Below, piece after piece: positions 26,792 through 34,989 of a stretch of 64,000 nt of DNA. The position numbers and the translations under genes are program-made. Under the pieces are notes generated by a model. It had not been told where the DNA came from. It did not search any database and worked only from the letters and a program-made list of their open reading frames with translations. Position 1 is the stretch's first letter. Each line of letters begins with the position of its first letter. This DNA comes from Nitrosopumilus sp. (lineage in GTDB: Archaea; Thermoproteota; Nitrososphaeria; Nitrososphaerales; Nitrosopumilaceae). The DNA is taken from the NCBI GenBank assembly GCA_029862745.1, contig JAOTWS010000004.1:137314-201313 (forward strand), in the 5' to 3' direction.

Positions 26792-27043
26792 TTAGATTTC
26801 CACCACATATCTGTAATAGAGACTTTCACCTGCAGTTGGACTTTTTCGAGTGATCTTAATCATATCTCCAGGTTTAACACCTAGTCCCAAAATAGCAGGA
26901 TCATTAACAAAGATTAATGGTAACTCAGTTGGTTTACAATTGTATTTTTTTAAGACATCTTCAGCCTCTTGTTTAGAAATAATTTCATGTATTGGAACAT
27001 AGATATGATCAGGTACTAGGACTTGGTTTTTCTTAGTTGCCAT
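26792..27043 (-). CDS. rpoH: DNA-directed RNA polymerase subunit H (Rpb5-like)
   Basis: 83 residues; HIYVPIHEIISKQEAEDVL, then LPLIFVNDPAILGLGVKPGDMIKI and YYRYVV are characteristic of archaeal RpoH, the C-terminal half of eukaryotic Rpb5. First gene of the rpoH-rpoB-rpoA-LSm unit; preceded by a strong Shine-Dalgarno site at 27051-27056. Confidence 0.97.
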   Translation of the reverse strand: MATKKNQVLVPDHIYVPIHEIISKQEAEDVLKKYNCKPTELPLIFVNDPAILGLGVKPGDMIKITRKSPTAGESLYYRYVVEI

Positions 27044-27050
27044 TTAGAAT

Positions 27051-27056
27051 ACCTCC
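27051..27056 (-). promoter_or_regulatory. Strong Shine-Dalgarno site of rpoH
   Basis: GGAGGT on the minus strand ends 7 bases before ATG 27043. Most first genes in this window look leaderless, so a full SD here is notable. A TATA-like TTTTTTATAG lies further upstream near 27097-27106. Confidence 0.7.
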
Positions 27057-27190
27057 AGATCGAACATTAAATGTAACAGAGAATAACACACACAAACTAT
27101 AAAAAATCCACGCTCAGGTTAATATATATCTAATCTGAAATTCGTTAAAAAATCTGTTTTTCTATTTTGTCAACAAATTTTATCACAACC

Positions 27191-27197
27191 TTAAATA
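27191..27197 (+). promoter_or_regulatory. TATA-like box of the first PEFG-tailed gene
   Basis: TTAAATA is centred 27 bp before ATG 27221, which supports that ATG rather than the more upstream start at 27167. Confidence 0.55.
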
Positions 27198-27220
27198 GGA
27201 TAAATTTAGGCGTAGAATTG

Positions 27221-28045
27221 ATGAAAGATCATCTATCGGTGTTTGCCCTATCTGCAATTTTAATTGCAAGTATTGGTATTGCACCAGCATTTGGACAAGT
27301 ACAAAACTCAATTGTTGTTACTACAGACAAATCATCTTACTTAGAAGGTGATGTTATTTTAGTAACAGGAGAAGTAAGAGAGCTGTATTCAGGAACTCCA
27401 GTAAGTTTGATAATTCAAAACGACATGGCAGTTGTTGCTCTTGCTCAACTAACAGTAGGTGCTGATAAAAAATTCAGTACTGAAATTACTGCAGGTGGAA
27501 CAATGAGAGTATCTGGAACTTATACAGTGGAAGTCACATATGGAAGCCAAAATCGCATGGCAACAACAACATTTGAATTCCAAGGATCTACAATTAAACC
27601 AGTTGGTAATCCAAGAATAACGGATACCACAGTTGCAATTGAAGGTTCTAGTGATTTGATAGGATACAAGATCACAGGCGGAAAATTACTCGATATTATG
27701 CCTGACGTAAAAGCAAAATCATTGATCGTATCTATTGATGCTACAAGCGACGGTTCGTTGACCCTTACAATCCCAAGAACCATATTGGATTCAACAATGA
27801 ATGGTGAAGATGACGACTTTTTCATCTTAATTGATGGAGAAGAAGTAGACTTTGATGAAACAATAACATCAAAAGACAGAACACTTACCATAGCATTCCA
27901 AGCAGGTGCTGAGGAGATTGAAATAATTGGTACATTTGTAATCCCAGAATTTGGTACGATCGCAGCTATGATTCTAGCAGTGGCAATTATCTCAATAATT
28001 GCAATATCTGCAAAATCAAGACTTAGTATTATACCAAGATACTAA
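27221..28045 (+). CDS. Surface protein with Ig-like domain and PEFG-CTERM tail (copy 1)
   Basis: 274 residues from ATG 27221, chosen from the TATA spacing and because the signal peptide (LSVFALSAILIASIGIAPAFG) then starts normally. An Ig-like beta domain (about 28-115, TTDKSSYLEGDVILVTGEV) is followed by a second beta domain with ITGGKLLDIMPDVKAKSLIV. The C-terminus PEFGTIAAMILAVAIISIIA plus a basic tail is the thaumarchaeal PEFG-CTERM signal, comparable to exosortase/archaeosortase sorting tails. It is first of four tandem relatives. Confidence 0.85.
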   Translation: MKDHLSVFALSAILIASIGIAPAFGQVQNSIVVTTDKSSYLEGDVILVTGEVRELYSGTPVSLIIQNDMAVVALAQLTVGADKKFSTEITAGGTMRVSGTYTVEVTYGSQNRMATTTFEFQGSTIKPVGNPRITDTTVAIEGSSDLIGYKITGGKLLDIMPDVKAKSLIVSIDATSDGSLTLTIPRTILDSTMNGEDDDFFILIDGEEVDFDETITSKDRTLTIAFQAGAEEIEIIGTFVIPEFGTIAAMILAVAIISIIAISAKSRLSIIPRY

Positions 28046-28064
28046 ATTTCTTCTTTTTTCTATT
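28046..28064 (+). terminator. T-rich terminator after PEFG copy 1
   Basis: Runs of T directly after the stop codon, typical of factor-independent archaeal termination; the next promoter follows immediately. Confidence 0.4.
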
Positions 28065-28083
28065 TTTAAATATACATAAATAG
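28065..28083 (+). promoter_or_regulatory. Duplicated promoter element before PEFG copy 2
   Basis: TTTAAATATACATAAATAG is identical to the element at 28982-29000, and both begin exactly 42 bases before an ATG (28107 and 29024). The ACATAAATAG part is centred about 27 bp before the ATG, fitting a leaderless mRNA. Confidence 0.7.
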
Positions 28084-28106
28084 CAATAATGCTGGATTCA
28101 ATTAAG

Positions 28107-28961
28107 ATGGAGTTTAAACGTTCTACAACATCAATGGCAATAGCCCTTATGGCCCTGTCATTAATTTCTATGACCTCAATTCAGCAAGATGCTTTTGCTC
28201 AAAGTGCAGGCATGTCCATTACGGCAACAGCCGATAAAGGATCAAACACCATTGTAGTTACAGGTAAGACAGTTTCAAAATTCACAGATGTTACATTTTC
28301 TGTAATATCACCAAGTGGAAGTAATCTTGTAGCTGCATGGCAAGTTACACCAGATGCTAGCGGTAACTTTGGTACTGAATTCAAAGTTGGTCCAACATGG
28401 ACTGAGAATGGATTCTACATTATAACAGCAAAACAAGGCAGTTCATCACTATACACACTAGATGTTCCTGTCGAAATAGCAAATGGTAAGACTGGAAGAA
28501 TTTCTGTAACTGAATCTAATTTACAAGGAATTTTCAAACCAAATGTGAATAATGCTGGAACATACAGAGGAATCACACTAGACGAATTAATTGTCGTGGA
28601 GGGTTCTACAATGTTTGAGGTTACTGGAGTGACAGACAGAGTGAATCAAGATATCACATTAAAGGTGATCGCACCAAATGGAAATGTGGTAAAAGTAGCT
28701 CAATTAACACCAATGCTTAGTGGAGAATTTGCTACCGAAATCACAGTGGGTGGACCATTATGGAAACAAGATGGATTTTACACTGTAACAGTACAACAAT
28801 TTGAGGATCCAAAATATACTGCTTCAACTAAAGTAGATATCAAAGATGGCGTTGTGGTACCAGAATTTGGTGCAATTGCAGCTATGATTCTAGCAGTAGC
28901 AATTATCTCAATAATTGCAATCTCTGCAAAATCAAGACTTAGCATTATGCCAAGATACTAA
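28107..28961 (+). CDS. Surface protein with Ig-like domains and PEFG-CTERM tail (copy 2)
   Basis: 284 residues. The frame opens at ATG 28089, but 28107 is preferred because the duplicated promoter element is at the same distance as in copy 3. Signal peptide MAIALMALSLISMTSIQQDA ending FAQ. Two Ig-like modules follow (about 30-115 and 165-250; each ends G-F-Y-x-x-T-x-x-Q). The tail PEFGAIAAMILAVAIISIIA and basic end are nearly identical in DNA to copies 1 and 3. No cysteines. Probably lipid- or membrane-anchored at the cell surface after tail processing; the enzyme is not in this window. Confidence 0.85.
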   Translation: MEFKRSTTSMAIALMALSLISMTSIQQDAFAQSAGMSITATADKGSNTIVVTGKTVSKFTDVTFSVISPSGSNLVAAWQVTPDASGNFGTEFKVGPTWTENGFYIITAKQGSSSLYTLDVPVEIANGKTGRISVTESNLQGIFKPNVNNAGTYRGITLDELIVVEGSTMFEVTGVTDRVNQDITLKVIAPNGNVVKVAQLTPMLSGEFATEITVGGPLWKQDGFYTVTVQQFEDPKYTASTKVDIKDGVVVPEFGAIAAMILAVAIISIIAISAKSRLSIMPRY

Positions 28962-28965
28962 GTTC

Positions 28966-28981
28966 ACAACTTTTTTCTCTT
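28966..28981 (+). terminator. T-rich terminator after PEFG copy 2
   Basis: ACTTTTTTCTCTTT follows the stop; the same layout as after copy 1. Confidence 0.4.
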
Positions 28982-29000
28982 TTTAAATATACATAAATAG
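28982..29000 (+). promoter_or_regulatory. Duplicated promoter element before PEFG copy 3
   Basis: Second identical 19-base copy of the element at 28065-28083, 42 bases before ATG 29024. Confidence 0.7.
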
Positions 29001-29023
29001 AGACAGGTATAAAACGCAACAAG

Positions 29024-29893
29024 ATGAACAGCCGTACGTCGTTCGCGCTACTAGCCATTTTGACTGCAGTCGGTACCTTAACTATATCAACAGCATATGC
29101 CGCAGAAGATCTTCCTCAAGCATGTGTAGGATGTTCCATGGAAGATGCTAGAGTAACAGCCAATGAGATGTTACTTAGAGATATTCCAATATCAGTATGG
29201 GCAGATAAAAAAGAGTATAATCGAGGTGATATGATTATGGTAAAAGGCCAAGTAGCAAATACTTCTGGATTTCCAGTAACAGTAACTGTTGTTAGTCCAA
29301 CAAATGTTATTTCTGCAATTGATCAACTTGTTGTAGCAAAAGATGGAAGTTTTATGACTACAATAAACACAACAGGTCCATTGTGGAAGTATGACGGTAC
29401 CTACACCATTAAAGTAAACTATGGCAATTCTGAAAAAAGTAACAGAGTCAAAGTTGAAATGACTGGTGGAGTTGTAACAGGTCCAACACCAAGTAACCAA
29501 TGCAAAATGAATGAACTTGCCATAATTGGTAATTGTGTACCATATAGCATAACTGGTGGAGTGGTAACTGGTGCAACTGTCAATACTAATGAAAACTCAA
29601 TTGTCATTAGCATCAACGCTAAAGAAGATGGACAATTAACCATCACCCCATCAAAAACAGTTCTAGACGGTATCTTCATGGTATTAGTTGATGGAGAAGA
29701 ATCAAATGATGAGGAAATTGTTGGAAACAAAGTAACAGTAATGTTCCCAGCTGGCACTGAGAAAATTGAAATAATTGGTACCTATGTGATTCCAGAATTT
29801 GGTGCAATTGCAGCCATGATTCTAGCAGTGGCAATTATAACAACAATTGCAATATCTGCAAGATCAAGACTTAGTATTATACCAAGATACTAA
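29024..29893 (+). CDS. Surface protein with Ig-like domain and PEFG-CTERM tail (copy 3)
   Basis: 289 residues. Signal peptide (SFALLAILTAVGTLTISTAYA), then an extra segment with a C-x2-C pair (QACVGCSMEDARV) that the other copies lack, the Ig-like domain (about 62-145), a linker with two more cysteines (NQCKMNELAIIGNC), and a second beta domain. The tail PEFGAIAAMILAVAIITTIA ends in the shared basic SRLSIIPRY. The C-x2-C directly after the signal peptide could bind a metal or form a disulfide; this is a guess. Confidence 0.85.
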   Translation: MNSRTSFALLAILTAVGTLTISTAYAAEDLPQACVGCSMEDARVTANEMLLRDIPISVWADKKEYNRGDMIMVKGQVANTSGFPVTVTVVSPTNVISAIDQLVVAKDGSFMTTINTTGPLWKYDGTYTIKVNYGNSEKSNRVKVEMTGGVVTGPTPSNQCKMNELAIIGNCVPYSITGGVVTGATVNTNENSIVISINAKEDGQLTITPSKTVLDGIFMVLVDGEESNDEEIVGNKVTVMFPAGTEKIEIIGTYVIPEFGAIAAMILAVAIITTIAISARSRLSIIPRY

Positions 29894-29895
29894 AA

Positions 29896-29926
29896 TCGCA
29901 CAACTTTTTTCATTTTTTCATTTTTG
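29896..29926 (+). terminator. T-rich terminator after PEFG copy 3
   Basis: Three runs of five to six T shortly after the stop, like those after copies 1 and 2. Confidence 0.4.
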
Positions 29927-29964
29927 ATAGTAAGAGAAATATACAAATTCATAGTCGTAAGTTT

Positions 29965-30774
29965 GTGGAATTAAAAATATTTTATAGTATCATAACGATA
30001 ATGTTGATTTCAATTGGAACTGCGTTTGCACAAGAGTCACTAATTTCAGTTCAAACTGATGACAACAATTATGATGAAGGAGATATAATTTTAATCTCTG
30101 GAAAAATATCTACAATCGTAGGTGTTACACCTGTAACATTACAATTGTTTTCTCAGGGTAATTTAATAGACATAGCACAGATAACAGTAGCACAAGATGG
30201 AAGCTATTCTCATACAATAATTGCAGAAGGTCCATTGTGGAAAAAAGAAGGAACATATATAGTCAGAGTTTTATACGGAGATGGAAATTCTGCAGAAACT
30301 GAATTTGATTATTCTCCAAGTTCAAGTGCAATTGGGGCAACAACCAATTTCGAAGTAGATGCTGGAAGTCATGGTACATTTGATGTAAAATACACAATCA
30401 AAGGAGGAACAGTCAAGAACATGATAGTAGATGCAAATATTTTTGCATTAATAGTACAAATAGATACAATAGATGATGGGGTAATCACACTGGAATTACC
30501 CAGAGAATTCATAGATGCTGTAAAACAAGATGGTAAAGATGAAAAATTTATCATTCTAATTGATGGAATGGAAGTGTCTTATGAAGAACAACCTATAACG
30601 ACTTTAGAATTTAGAACAATCACAATTAACTTCGAAGAAGACGATTCAGACATCGAGATTATTGGAACCTATGCGATTCCAGAATTTAGTTCCATAGTAA
30701 TGATGATTTTAATTGTCGGGATTATGATAACAATTCTAGCCACTAAAAATAGACTCCAAATTACTAAGTTTTAG
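29965..30774 (+). CDS. Surface protein with Ig-like domain and divergent PEFS tail (copy 4)
   Basis: 269 residues from GTG 29965; an ATATACAAAT box about 27 bp upstream supports this start. Signal peptide FYSIITIMLISIGTAFA, Ig-like domain (about 27-112: VQTDDNNYDEGDIILISGKI), second beta domain as in copies 1 and 3. The C-terminal signal is altered to PEFSSIVMMILIVGIMITIL with a basic end, so the Gly of PEFG is Ser. DNA identity with the other copies is lost here. The stop lies inside the 3' end of the convergent desulfurase gene (11-bp overlap). Confidence 0.8.
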   Translation: MELKIFYSIITIMLISIGTAFAQESLISVQTDDNNYDEGDIILISGKISTIVGVTPVTLQLFSQGNLIDIAQITVAQDGSYSHTIIAEGPLWKKEGTYIVRVLYGDGNSAETEFDYSPSSSAIGATTNFEVDAGSHGTFDVKYTIKGGTVKNMIVDANIFALIVQIDTIDDGVITLELPREFIDAVKQDGKDEKFIILIDGMEVSYEEQPITTLEFRTITINFEEDDSDIEIIGTYAIPEFSSIVMMILIVGIMITILATKNRLQITKF

Positions 30775-31933
30775 AAACAAAAGAATATTTTTCTTTGAAT
30801 GGTGAAAATGATCTAAGTTCTTCAACGATTTTTTTGAGAATATTTACTGTTTCATCAATTTCATTCTTATTATTAAAAATCCCAACAGTTAATCTCAGAG
30901 AACCTGTTATCTGTTCATGTGAAAATCCCATGGCTTGTAATACATGTGAGGCTCTTTGTGTATTAACAGAACATGCAGATCCCGTTGATGCCGCAATTCC
31001 ATGTTCATCAAGTTTGATAATAAGATCTTCACCGTTTATGCCAAGAAATGTAAAGTGAGCATTGTTTGGAAGTCTTAATTGAGGATTGCCATTCAAAGTT
31101 GTTACTGGAATTTCATCTAATATTCTCCTAACAAGAAGGTCTCGAAGTTCTTTCACATAAGACGTGTTAGCATCTAAATTATTTTTTGCAATTTCGCATG
31201 CCTTACCAAATCCAACAATATTTGCAACATTTTCAGTACCTGAACGTAAACCACGTTCTTGCCCTCCACCTAAAATAGCAGGAACAATATTGATGCCATT
31301 TTTTATGTATAATGCACCAATCCCTTTTGGTCCATTAAGTTTATGAGAAGACATTGACAATAAATCAATACCATATTCTTTAACATCAATTGGGATTTTA
31401 CCAATTGCTTGTACAGCATCAGTGTGAAATGGAATCTTTCTTTCATTACAAAATTTAGCAATTTCTTGAATTGGCTGGATTGTACCAACCTCGTTATTTC
31501 CAAACATGATAGAGACTAAACATGTTTTATCAGATAGTTGATTTTTCAAATCAGATATAGAAACCATACCAAATTTATCAACTGGCAGATAAACTACATC
31601 TATTCCATTTTGAGATAATTTTTTACAAGGTTCTAGTATTGCGTCATGTTCAATTGACGATGTAATAATTTGACATGATGTGTTTTTCATAGATAGTCCT
31701 GCCAGAGCAGCATTGTTAGATTCAGTACCACCAGAAGTAAGCAAAATCTCAGAAGGATCGGCGTTGATTAATGATGCAATTTGTTTTCTTGCTTTTTCAA
31801 CAGCTTTGCGAGCTAATCTACCATATCGATGAATCGAAGATGGGTTTCCATATTGCTCCTTAAGATATGGAAGCATTGAATTTAGAACATCTTCATGAAT
31901 TTGAGTGGATGCAGCATTATCTAAGTAGATCAA
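30764..31933 (-). CDS. Cysteine desulfurase (NifS/IscS-like)
   Basis: 389 residues, PLP enzyme converting cysteine to alanine with persulfide formation. Features: YLDNAAST start, H96, D172 in HTDAVQAIGK, PLP lysine K198 in SSHKLNGPKG, and the loop STGSACSVN with active C321, a group I (IscS-type) loop. The ATG overlaps the LarE stop by four bases, so translation is coupled to the NPN-cofactor genes. It may serve LarE specifically, or also Fe-S assembly and tRNA thiolation. Confidence 0.93.
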   Translation of the reverse strand: MIYLDNAASTQIHEDVLNSMLPYLKEQYGNPSSIHRYGRLARKAVEKARKQIASLINADPSEILLTSGGTESNNAALAGLSMKNTSCQIITSSIEHDAILEPCKKLSQNGIDVVYLPVDKFGMVSISDLKNQLSDKTCLVSIMFGNNEVGTIQPIQEIAKFCNERKIPFHTDAVQAIGKIPIDVKEYGIDLLSMSSHKLNGPKGIGALYIKNGINIVPAILGGGQERGLRSGTENVANIVGFGKACEIAKNNLDANTSYVKELRDLLVRRILDEIPVTTLNGNPQLRLPNNAHFTFLGINGEDLIIKLDEHGIAASTGSACSVNTQRASHVLQAMGFSHEQITGSLRLTVGIFNNKNEIDETVNILKKIVEELRSFSPFKEKYSFVSKT

Positions 31934-32730
31934 TCTGCAATCACATTTATTTTTCCAGGTCTATATCCTTCTTGATCTACTTTAACATCAGTAAAACCAA
32001 TCATCTTTAATTTTTCAGTAATATGTTCCAAGATTATATTATCATCAAACAAATAGATCATTTCCTTATCAACTTCAATTTTTGCTAAGCCATTTAGATC
32101 ACGTACTCTAACATGATCTAGATTTGTGAGTTGTTTAACAATGCCTTCTGCTAATTCAATTCGAGTTAACTTTTCAGCAGTAACCCTTTGACCCCAAGGA
32201 ATTCGCGAAGCTAAACATGAATTTGATGGCTTGTTAAAAACAGATAAACCTACAAATTTTGCTGCTTCTCTAATTTGTGATTTTGAAAAGTTAGTCTCCA
32301 CTAGTGGACTTCTAATCCCATTTTGTTTAAGAGCTTCAATTCCAGGCCTATAATCTCCCAAATCATCAATATTTGTTCCATCAACTATAATCTCAACATT
32401 ATTTTCTTTTGCCAACTTTATCAAATGATCACCTAATTCCAGTCTACAATGAAAACATCGTTTTAAATCATTTTTTGCAAAGTCTTCATTTTTTAGTTCA
32501 TCATAATCCAACAAAATTTGTTGAATTCCAATCTCAGAGCATATCTGTTTAGCAGTTTCAAGTTCTTCTTTTGAGAGTGTTTTATAGTCAGCAGTAACTG
32601 CAATAGCAGAAGAGCCTAATTTTTTAAATGCAGCATATGCAACAAGAGCGCTATCAACACCGCCAGATAAAGCGATCATTACTTTGTTTTTACCCTCAAA
32701 CCAATTTACAAGATCATTAAGATGAGTCAT
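31930..32730 (-). CDS. larE: LarE-type sulfur transferase of nickel-pincer cofactor synthesis
   Basis: 266 residues from ATG 32730 (ATG 32751 also possible). The PP-loop SGGVDSA (residues 22-28) adenylates the carboxylates of the pyridinium precursor, and sulfur is then transferred. GTNIDDLGDYRPG and PSNSCLASRIPWG are LarE signatures. Three cysteines, C92, C95 (RCFHCR) and C172 (SNSCLAS), match the LarE subclass described as holding a [4Fe-4S] cluster, in contrast to single-cysteine sacrificial LarE. Overlaps larC upstream by 14 bases and the desulfurase downstream by 4. Confidence 0.88.
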   Translation of the reverse strand: MTHLNDLVNWFEGKNKVMIALSGGVDSALVAYAAFKKLGSSAIAVTADYKTLSKEELETAKQICSEIGIQQILLDYDELKNEDFAKNDLKRCFHCRLELGDHLIKLAKENNVEIIVDGTNIDDLGDYRPGIEALKQNGIRSPLVETNFSKSQIREAAKFVGLSVFNKPSNSCLASRIPWGQRVTAEKLTRIELAEGIVKQLTNLDHVRVRDLNGLAKIEVDKEMIYLFDDNIILEHITEKLKMIGFTDVKVDQEGYRPGKINVIAD

Positions 32731-33952
32731 TAGAATTCTCCAATTTTTCAATCTCTTTTCTTAATAATAATTCTGTTTCTTTGATAGATTTATCCAAAAT
32801 ACTAGATATTCTTTTTAAATCATCAAATTCTATTTTAAAATTAGTTTTTTGTTTATATGAAAATTGTTTATAACGCACCTGAAAAGATTGTCCATCTAAA
32901 ATTATAGAAACATCATAGATTTTTCTAGGAATAATAAAGCGGTTAGAATCTAAAACCCTTATTCCCAAAGTGCCAGTTTCCATCACTAAGATATCAATAA
33001 TTTTATCAACATTTTCCTCAGTGCAGATTACAGAAATAAGGTTAGTAGGTCTTCCTTTTTTAGAGATTCCAGTATAAATTGAAACATCTCTTGCTCCTTT
33101 TTCCATCATTGTTTCAATTAAATTTCCTAGAATTTCTCCTGAAACATCATCTACATTTGTTTCAAGAATTTTTACAGTATCGATTTCAAAATTATTTTCA
33201 GAGCCTAAAACAATTTTAAGCACATTTGAAAAAGTTTCAAAATTTTTCTGGCCTGCGCCATAACCAATTGAGTTAATCTTCATTTGAGGATAATAATCAA
33301 CAGGTGTTATGGCTAAGTTTACCAAAATACAAGCACCTGTAGGTGTGGTTAATTCTTCATTTGCATTGTTTCCTTTTATAATTAAATTTGAGTTTTTAAA
33401 AATTTCAAGAATAGCACTTGCCGGATTAGACATTGTACCATGCGAAAATGTTACAGAGCCACCACCCACAGATACTGGAAGACAAACTATTTTGTGATCA
33501 AATAATGCCAAATCATCTAATGCAATTGCAATACCAACAATATCTACAAGAGTATCAATGCTAGAAGATTCATGAAAATGAACCGAGTCTTCAGGAATCC
33601 CATGAATTTTTGATTCTGAAGAAATAAGTGTATCAATACAAGATTCTGCAAACAATTTTGCTTTTTCAGAAAGTCCAATGGCTTGTGTAGAATCATTAAT
33701 TGCTTTTTTGATTTCCAAACCTTTTCTTTCATGAACATCTTCGTTAATTTCTAAAATTAGTTGAATAGAGTCAATTCCATGTTTCTGAATTTTTTGAAAA
33801 TTAATTTTCATTATAGAAGAACCAGCAAGAAATTTTTCGGCCTGTTTAATTCCATCAAGTATTCTATTTTTGTTAGCACCTAAATCTACTAGGCTACAAA
33901 GTAGCATATCTCCAGAGATACCAGCGATCTGCGGATCTATTACGAGCACCAT
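32717..33952 (-). CDS. larC: LarC-type nickel insertion protein (nickel-pincer cofactor)
   Basis: 411 residues, one uninterrupted frame, unlike Lactobacillus larC, which needs a frameshift. LarC uses CTP to insert nickel into the dithio-pyridinium nucleotide. Recognised by IDPQIAGISGDMLLCSLVDLG, HFHESSSIDTLVDIVG, LPVSVGGGSVTFSHGTMSNP and ETNVDDVSGEILGNLIE. First gene of the larC-larE-desulfurase unit. A minus-strand TATA at 33974-33983 sits about 26 bp before its ATG. Confidence 0.9.
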   Translation of the reverse strand: MVLVIDPQIAGISGDMLLCSLVDLGANKNRILDGIKQAEKFLAGSSIMKINFQKIQKHGIDSIQLILEINEDVHERKGLEIKKAINDSTQAIGLSEKAKLFAESCIDTLISSESKIHGIPEDSVHFHESSSIDTLVDIVGIAIALDDLALFDHKIVCLPVSVGGGSVTFSHGTMSNPASAILEIFKNSNLIIKGNNANEELTTPTGACILVNLAITPVDYYPQMKINSIGYGAGQKNFETFSNVLKIVLGSENNFEIDTVKILETNVDDVSGEILGNLIETMMEKGARDVSIYTGISKKGRPTNLISVICTEENVDKIIDILVMETGTLGIRVLDSNRFIIPRKIYDVSIILDGQSFQVRYKQFSYKQKTNFKIEFDDLKRISSILDKSIKETELLLRKEIEKLENSNDSS

Positions 33953-33973
33953 GATTCAAAATTATCAAAAATG

Positions 33974-33983
33974 TTTATAAATT
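33974..33983 (-). promoter_or_regulatory. TATA-like box of larC
   Basis: On the minus strand AATTTATAAAC lies about 26 bp before ATG 33952, consistent with a leaderless mRNA. Confidence 0.55.
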
Positions 33984-34009
33984 CGCCTAATTGTTGGCTA
34001 ATTTCATTA

Positions 34010-34020
34010 GATTTAATAAA
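34010..34020 (+). promoter_or_regulatory. TATA-like box of the malate dehydrogenase gene
   Basis: TTTAATAAATC lies about 27 bp before ATG 34042. With the larC box it forms a compact divergent promoter of 89 bases between the two starts. Confidence 0.5.
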
Positions 34021-34041
34021 TCAAAATCAACGAGACTTTTC

Positions 34042-34956
34042 ATGATCACAATTATTGGTTCTGGAAAAGTAGGTGGAGATGCAGCATTATTCTCAGCGTT
34101 AAAGAGGTTAGATGATCAAATACTGTTGCTAGATGTTGCTAAAGGACTTCCACAAGGAGAGGCAATGGATATCAACCATATGCTATCAGAACAAGGAATT
34201 GATGTAGAGGTAAAGGGTTCTAATAATTTTGAAGATATGAAAGGTTCAAACGTTGTAGTAGTAGTTGCAGGCTCTGGAAGAAAACCAGGGATGACAAGAA
34301 TGGATCTCTTAAAAATTAATGCAACAATTGTAAAAAGTGTAGTTGAAAATATCAAAAAATATGCAGACAATTCTATGATCATTCCAGTTACAAATCCACT
34401 AGATCCAATGGCATACATCACATACAAAGTGTCAGGATTTGACAGAAGTAGAATTTTTGGAATGGGTGGAATGCTTGATTTATCAAGATTTAGACAATTT
34501 ATTCATGAGGCAACAGGCCATTCTCGTGATTCCATTAGAGCACTAGTAATTGGAGAACATGGCGAAAACATGTTGCCATTGCCAAGGTTTTCATCCGTAT
34601 CAGGAATCCCATTATCATCATTTCTTCCAAAAGAGAAATTAGATGAGTTGGTTCAAAACACAAAACAAGTTGCAGCAAAAGTCATAGAATTGAAAGGTGC
34701 AACAGTTCACGCACCAGGAAATGCAATCTCTGCAATGATTGAATCAGTGGTAAGAGATAGAAAACAAGTAATTCCAGTTGCAACATATCTTGACGGCGAA
34801 TATGGTCATTCAGATGTAACAATCGGAGTTCCGGCAATTATTGGAAAGAAAGGAGTAGAAAAGATCATTGAGCTAGACCTAAATAATGAAGAAAGACAAG
34901 CATTTGATCGAGCCGTTAAGAATGTCAAAGACGCAATCTCGGGTATTGAGATCTAA
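34042..34956 (+). CDS. mdh: Malate dehydrogenase (LDH-like family)
   Basis: 304 residues from ATG 34042; the TATA position and the immediate Rossmann motif ([12 protein letters not shown]) rule out the longer frame from 33991. Substrate loop [14 protein letters not shown] with the arginines expected for malate, NPLDPMAY, the catalytic His in [10 protein letters not shown]. It oxidises malate to oxaloacetate in the TCA or 3-hydroxypropionate/4-hydroxybutyrate context. It is followed 33 bases later by larB, an unexpected partner. Confidence 0.92.
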   Translation: MITIIGSGKVGGDAALFSALKRLDDQILLLDVAKGLPQGEAMDINHMLSEQGIDVEVKGSNNFEDMKGSNVVVVVAGSGRKPGMTRMDLLKINATIVKSVVENIKKYADNSMIIPVTNPLDPMAYITYKVSGFDRSRIFGMGGMLDLSRFRQFIHEATGHSRDSIRALVIGEHGENMLPLPRFSSVSGIPLSSFLPKEKLDELVQNTKQVAAKVIELKGATVHAPGNAISAMIESVVRDRKQVIPVATYLDGEYGHSDVTIGVPAIIGKKGVEKIIELDLNNEERQAFDRAVKNVKDAISGIEI

Positions 34957-34989
34957 GCATTTTTTTATCATAACAGAGAAAAAACATTA

